A stretch of 7,762 bases of DNA, taken from Minisyncoccota bacterium. GTDB taxonomy: Bacteria > Patescibacteriota > Minisyncoccia > Phycocordibacterales > UBA9973. Below, piece after piece: positions 5,203 to 7,762 of the stretch (positions within the stretch are counted from its first letter, which is position 1; every line of letters begins with the position of its first letter). The stretch is from assembly GCA_018060905.1 (NCBI GenBank), contig JAGOVD010000002.1, positions 33,894-41,655 of the forward strand. The letters are read 5' to 3'. A model generated the notes under the pieces. The model ran no database searches. It worked only from the letters and a program-made list of their open reading frames with translations, and was not told where the DNA came from. The position numbers were made by a program, and so were the translations under genes.

Positions 5203-6258
5203 ATGCAAAGCATTTTGATCATCATTGGCATACTCGTGGGTGGCGGTATTGTGTACTTCATCACCAAGGGCAAGAAACCTGTCGTTGATACCGAGAGTGC
5301 GACGGGCTTCCAGCTCCTCATGCAACAAGTCTCTGACCTCCAAAAGACCGTCGACGCCAAACTCTCCGAAAGTGAACGTTCGATGCGTGAGAGTATGCAA
5401 CACCAGAGCACGCAGAGTGCGCAAATCATCGGCGACATCACCGAGCGTCTCGTCAGGCTTGATGAAGGCAACAAGCAAGTCATCGGTTTTGCCGAAGGAC
5501 TCCAACAGCTCCAAGATATTTTGAAAAATCCCAAACAACGCGGCGTGCTCGGTGAGTACTACCTCGAAACCTTGCTGAAGAACATTATGCCACCGAGTAG
5601 CTACGCGATGCAGTACGCATTCCCCGATGGCACGATTGTCGACGCTGCGGTATTTGTGAAGGACAAAGTGATACCGGTGGACTCCAAGTTCTCCCTCGAA
5701 AACTACAACCGCATGACCGAGGAGAAGGAACCGATGCGCAAAAAGGATCTCGCCAAGATATTTGAAAACGATCTCAAGAACCGCATCGTCGAGACCGCCA
5801 AATACATTCAGCCAGAGAACAACACGATGGACTTCGCCTTCATGTTCATCCCCCACGAAGCGATCTACTACGACCTCCTCGTCGGTACGGTCGGTGCTGG
5901 TGAAGAAGCAGAGAACCTCATCCAACGCGCGGCGAGCAAATACCGTGTCATCATCGTCTCCCCTACGTCATTCCTCGCCTATCTCCAGACTGTGCTCCAA
6001 GGATTGAAAGCTATGCAGATTGAAGAGAGTGCCAAAGAGATTCGCAAGCGAGTCGACGAGCTCGGTCGTCACCTCATGGCATACGAGGAATACCACAACA
6101 AGCTCGGTACCACCCTCAAGACCGTGGTCAACCACTACAACAGTGCCTCAAAAGAATTGAAAAAAGTCGACAAAGACGTCATGCGCATCGCTCAGACTGA
6201 GAGCGTCCTCGAACCACTCGTGCTTGGTGATAGTGAGATAGAACGAACAACAGAGTAA
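5203..6258 (+). CDS. rmuC: DNA recombination protein RmuC homolog
   Basis: RmuC proteins are membrane-anchored, predicted PD-(D/E)xK-fold nucleases linked to limiting recombination at inverted repeats; the biochemical activity is not well established. The 351 residues show an N-terminal membrane anchor (4-21, ILIIIGILVGGGIVYFIT), a helical, probably coiled-coil stretch (about 38-105), and then the conserved domain. NPKQRGVLGEYYLETLL (109-125) contains Glu118, GTIVDAAVF (143-151) contains Asp147, and PVDSKFSLENY (158-168) contains Asp160 and Lys162, the expected nuclease core. FAFMFIPHEAIYYDLL (211-226) and VIIVSPTSFLAYLQTV (249-264) are further family blocks. It is a short version of the family. 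It ends 26 bases before a convergent gene. Confidence 0.95.
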   Translation: MQSILIIIGILVGGGIVYFITKGKKPVVDTESATGFQLLMQQVSDLQKTVDAKLSESERSMRESMQHQSTQSAQIIGDITERLVRLDEGNKQVIGFAEGLQQLQDILKNPKQRGVLGEYYLETLLKNIMPPSSYAMQYAFPDGTIVDAAVFVKDKVIPVDSKFSLENYNRMTEEKEPMRKKDLAKIFENDLKNRIVETAKYIQPENNTMDFAFMFIPHEAIYYDLLVGTVGAGEEAENLIQRAASKYRVIIVSPTSFLAYLQTVLQGLKAMQIEESAKEIRKRVDELGRHLMAYEEYHNKLGTTLKTVVNHYNSASKELKKVDKDVMRIAQTESVLEPLVLGDSEIERTTE

Positions 6259-6281
6259 CGTGGGAATCAAAATTCCACGTT
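6257..6281. terminator. Hairpin between convergent rmuC and DUF3298 genes (possible bidirectional terminator)
   Basis: AACGTGG (6257-6263) pairs with CCACGTT (6275-6281). Past a bulged G6264, AAT (6265-6267) pairs with ATT (6272-6274) around a CAAA loop. It starts within the rmuC stop codon and fills the 26-base gap to the convergent stop at 6285. Neither side carries a T tract, so its role as an intrinsic terminator is uncertain although the position fits. Confidence 0.45.
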
Positions 6282-6284
6282 GTA

Positions 6285-7037
6285 CTACCAAAGCTCTGGA
6301 TTTGCGATACCTTTAAATACACTTTTTGGCACAACGACTGTTTGTGGCCCCGCAGAATACGCGGCGACCTGATAGGGATCAAAGATAATAGTGATACCCG
6401 CATCAGTTACGATAAATGCCTGATAGTTTTGTGACTTTGGTCCCGCCCCATCGGCGATCCAGTTCGCATCAGAAATAGCGCGCTTGGTAAGGTCTTTGAT
6501 CACGACTGGCGCAATGGTTGTGAGCCCCGCCTCGCCGTTGGTGAACAGGTCCGCTAGCTGTACCGTCTTGCCCTTACTATCAAACGCAAATGTTCGAGTG
6601 ACCTGCAGTCCGTGCGCGCCACCGGTGTACGTCACAATACTAAATATGTATGTTTCAACATACATGCTCTTTTCTTGCGTGAAATCTATTTCGAGTGACA
6701 GTGCTGCCGCCTCTGCTGGAGCAATACTTGGATCGTTTGCCCACGACGTATCCTCCTTGAACTGCGCAACTTGTCCTTCGGCAAACTCCTTGAACTGCGC
6801 TGTGATGCGAGGATCTTTGGTTACCGGGTATGCGACATCGATACTATACTGACTAGTGGATTCACTGATGGTCTCTGTATCTACCATCGTAGAGGGCCAG
6901 GTAGCATCTGTCGGTGTCGTAGTAGGGGTCGATATCGTCGGTGTGGGTTTTGCATCGTTGCCGAGCAACAGCAACCATCCGACGAGGACTATGATGACGA
7001 TCACGACAATGATTTGTATTTTGGATAGTGTATGCAT
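6285..7037 (-). CDS. Membrane-anchored DUF4163/DUF3298 (PdaC/RsiV-like) protein
   Basis: This 250-residue protein has a single N-terminal membrane segment (8-26), then a Thr/Pro-rich linker (about 31-48), and an extracytoplasmic domain. YSIDVAYPV (64-72) is typical of the start of DUF4163, and YTGGAHG (137-143) is the conserved GGAHG motif of PdaC/RsiV-type proteins. FDPYQVAAYSAGP (219-231), followed by VVVPKSVFKGI, is the DUF3298 end. In Bacillus this module occurs in the anti-sigma factor RsiV, which binds lysozyme, and in the deacetylase PdaC. Here no sigma-factor gene or deacetylase domain is present, so only surface exposure is inferred. It starts four bases after the stop of the Gmad2 gene, as second gene of a two-gene operon. 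Confidence 0.9.
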   Translation of the reverse strand: MHTLSKIQIIVVIVIIVLVGWLLLLGNDAKPTPTISTPTTTPTDATWPSTMVDTETISESTSQYSIDVAYPVTKDPRITAQFKEFAEGQVAQFKEDTSWANDPSIAPAEAAALSLEIDFTQEKSMYVETYIFSIVTYTGGAHGLQVTRTFAFDSKGKTVQLADLFTNGEAGLTTIAPVVIKDLTKRAISDANWIADGAGPKSQNYQAFIVTDAGITIIFDPYQVAAYSAGPQTVVVPKSVFKGIANPELW

Positions 7038-7041
7038 ACGA

Positions 7042-7518
7042 TTAAAAAGTTACGGGTATCGAAAGCTGGTTATCAAACTGGGGTTCACCACTTGGATTAT
7101 CTTTCTTAAGGATAAGAAAACCGTTTGTTACACCTATGGGGAGGGTGTATGTGAGTGATGTCGTAAATGGTACATAGTCAGTCGTCATCCATTCCCCTTG
7201 CGCAGTAGCGAAACTCTCCTTGATGATGTTACCCTGCGCATCGGTGAGCGTAACTGGAAATGACGCTTCAAAGTACCAGTTGCCCCGCGCCTTGCCTTTG
7301 ATAACAAGCGGAGATGCAACCTTTGAACCTGGACGTGGCGACTCGACAACGATGAGGTCATCCTTTTGTGCGGGAGCTACTTCAGGAGCGAGAACATTCT
7401 CAATCTGAAGCGGTGCGTCCCCTGTCGTCGGCGCGCACGCTTGCCCTCCACAGAAAAATAACCAGAAAATAAATCCAAACCCAAGGATAAAAATAAGGAT
7501 GATATATCGTTTCTTCAT
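7042..7518 (-). CDS. Membrane-anchored Gmad2 immunoglobulin-like domain protein
   Basis: At 158 residues it has an N-terminal hydrophobic segment (about 5-22) after MKKR, then two cysteines (23 and 28), a linker, and a Gmad2 domain (about 54-157). The domain shows VVESPRPGSKVASPLVIKGK (57-76), the conserved ARGNWYFEASFPV (77-89), AQGEWMTTDYVPF (106-118) and LKKDNPSGEP (137-146). Gmad2 is an Ig-like fold found on Gram-positive spore-germination proteins and many CPR surface proteins; its ligand is unknown. Cys23 follows LFF, which does not fit a standard lipobox, so a transmembrane anchor is favoured over a lipoprotein. The TATAAT eight bases upstream supports the start at 7518. First gene of the operon with the DUF3298 protein. 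Confidence 0.93.
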   Translation of the reverse strand: MKKRYIILIFILGFGFIFWLFFCGGQACAPTTGDAPLQIENVLAPEVAPAQKDDLIVVESPRPGSKVASPLVIKGKARGNWYFEASFPVTLTDAQGNIIKESFATAQGEWMTTDYVPFTTSLTYTLPIGVTNGFLILKKDNPSGEPQFDNQLSIPVTF

Positions 7519-7522
7519 ATAC

Positions 7523-7552
7523 TTGCATTATACACCTATTTTTCGTTATAGT
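7523..7552 (+). promoter_or_regulatory. Predicted promoter of tRNA-Glu
   Basis: TTGCAT (7523-7528) and TATAGT (7547-7552) are separated by 18 bases. The tRNA starts 14 bases after the -10, consistent with a short 5' leader removed by RNase P. Confidence 0.5.
7527..7532 (-). promoter_or_regulatory. -10 element of the Gmad2/DUF3298 operon
   Basis: A perfect TATAAT on the minus strand, preceded by GTG, ends eight bases before the ATG at 7518. The predicted transcript starts within a base or two of the start codon. It overlaps the -35 region of the divergent tRNA promoter. Confidence 0.6.
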
Positions 7553-7566
7553 GTCCAGGCATATAT

Positions 7567-7638
7567 GGCCCTATCGTCTAACGGTTAGGACGGATCCTTC
7601 TCAAGGATTAAATCGGGGTTCGATTCCCCGTAGGGTCA
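7567..7638 (+). tRNA. tRNA-Glu, anticodon CTC
   Basis: A complete cloverleaf can be folded by eye. The acceptor stem is GGCCCTA (7567-7573) / TAGGGTC (7631-7637) with one G-T pair. The D arm is GTCT/GGAC (7576-7579, 7588-7591) with loop AACGGTTA. The anticodon stem is GATCC/GGATT (7593-7597, 7605-7609) with loop TTCTCAA, giving anticodon CTC at 7600-7602, which reads GAG (Glu). The T arm is CGGGG-TTCGATT-CCCCG (7614-7630). The discriminator is A7638. The next bases are CAA, so CCA is not encoded and must be added by the CCA-adding enzyme. It is transcribed divergently from the Gmad2 gene, with its own promoter and terminator. Confidence 0.96.
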
Positions 7639-7685
7639 CAACGCCAAAAAATCCCATCTGCTTGGGATTTTTTGCTGCGTTGTGA
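7636..7685. repeat. Outer inverted repeat enclosing the tRNA terminator
   Basis: TCACAACGC (7636-7644) and GCGTTGTGA (7677-7685) are perfect reverse complements flanking the 12-bp terminator hairpin. Together they give a stem of about 21 bp with only a two-base bulge (7675-7676). The left arm includes the last three bases of the mature tRNA. Confidence 0.7.
7645..7674 (+). terminator. Strong Rho-independent terminator after tRNA-Glu
   Basis: A perfect 12-bp inverted repeat, CAAAAAATCCCA (7645-7656) and TGGGATTTTTTG (7663-7674), with loop TCTGCT. The six T at 7668-7673 lie in the descending arm, with six A opposite, so it can work on both strands. Confidence 0.85.
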
Positions 7686-7762
7686 AGGCGGAGCGTTGCA
7701 CAACGTGCCGCGAGGCAGGGTCGCGAACACTTTGCAGAATTCGAATGAAGTGAAGAATTATG
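7686..7762. other. Non-coding, inverted-repeat-rich segment at the right edge
   Basis: No convincing gene is seen. The segment contains CGTTG-CA-CAACG (7694-7705), a hairpin TGCC-GCGA-GGCA with a GNRA-type tetraloop (7706-7717), and AATTC/GAATT arms (7739-7743, 7754-7758). The minus strand is free of stops from the edge through to the anticodon region of the tRNA, but the frame runs antisense to the tRNA and has an atypical Cys/His/Arg-rich composition, so it is not called as a gene. The segment may continue past the window. Confidence 0.5.

Noticed and set aside
5116..5925. Long minus-strand open frame (269 codons) opposite rmuC
   Set aside because: It lies antisense to a clear rmuC gene, has a repetitive Val/Leu/Phe/His-rich composition typical of antisense frames, and matches no family.
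1..7762. CRISPR array, insertion sequence or attachment site
   Set aside because: No regularly spaced direct repeats, transposase or integrase-like reading frame was seen. The tRNA could serve as an attachment site, but no integrase or duplicated tRNA end is visible.

Overview
The window looks like a piece of a small, gene-dense bacterial chromosome, most likely from the Candidate Phyla Radiation (Patescibacteria, probably a parcubacterial lineage). The support is indirect. It has a short Obg GTPase without a C-terminal extension, a MYG1/UPF0160 protein beside it, a YqeY protein, a Gmad2 and a DUF3298-type surface protein in tandem, very short intergenic gaps, few Shine-Dalgarno sites, and a tRNA with no encoded CCA. 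TAA, TAG and TGA all serve as stops, so the standard bacterial code fits. No mobile element, CRISPR array or phage module was seen.

Layout. Positions 1-79 hold the tail of an unidentified gene, closed by a terminator (100-128). A small independent unit follows (promoter 130-157, 73-aa ORF 197-418, hairpin 440-461). A five-gene minus-strand operon then runs leftward from about 3825 to 466: coiled-coil protein, YqeY (GatB/YqeY family), YvlD/phage-holin-superfamily-IV membrane protein, MYG1-family hydrolase, Obg GTPase. The gaps are 2, 24, 1 and 3 nt. Divergent from it on the plus strand are an exonuclease X-like DEDDh nuclease (3859-4578), an unrecognised 170-aa protein with its own promoter and terminator (4626-5138), and RmuC (5203-6258). 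Convergent with rmuC is a two-gene minus-strand operon (7518 to 6285) encoding two membrane-anchored extracytoplasmic proteins, Gmad2 and DUF4163/DUF3298. A tRNA-Glu(CTC) at 7567-7638 with a strong terminator follows. The last ~90 bases are non-coding and rich in inverted repeats.

How the parts fit. The leftward operon combines translation and ribosome-assembly functions (Obg, YqeY) with a putative RNA-acting hydrolase (MYG1). The plus-strand genes are DNA metabolism and repair (ExoX-like nuclease, RmuC) around one unknown. The rightmost pair are surface proteins.

The most notable observation is regulatory. At five genes a good -10 hexamer ends only 6-8 bases before the chosen ATG, which implies leaderless mRNAs. 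Two of these promoters (exonuclease and rmuC) are nearly the same sequence. Other points worth a look are the altered guanine-recognition motifs of Obg, two independent orphan units (73 aa and 170 aa), low GC in the unrecognised genes, and the nested inverted repeats after the tRNA. No clearly new multi-gene system can be claimed from this sequence alone.
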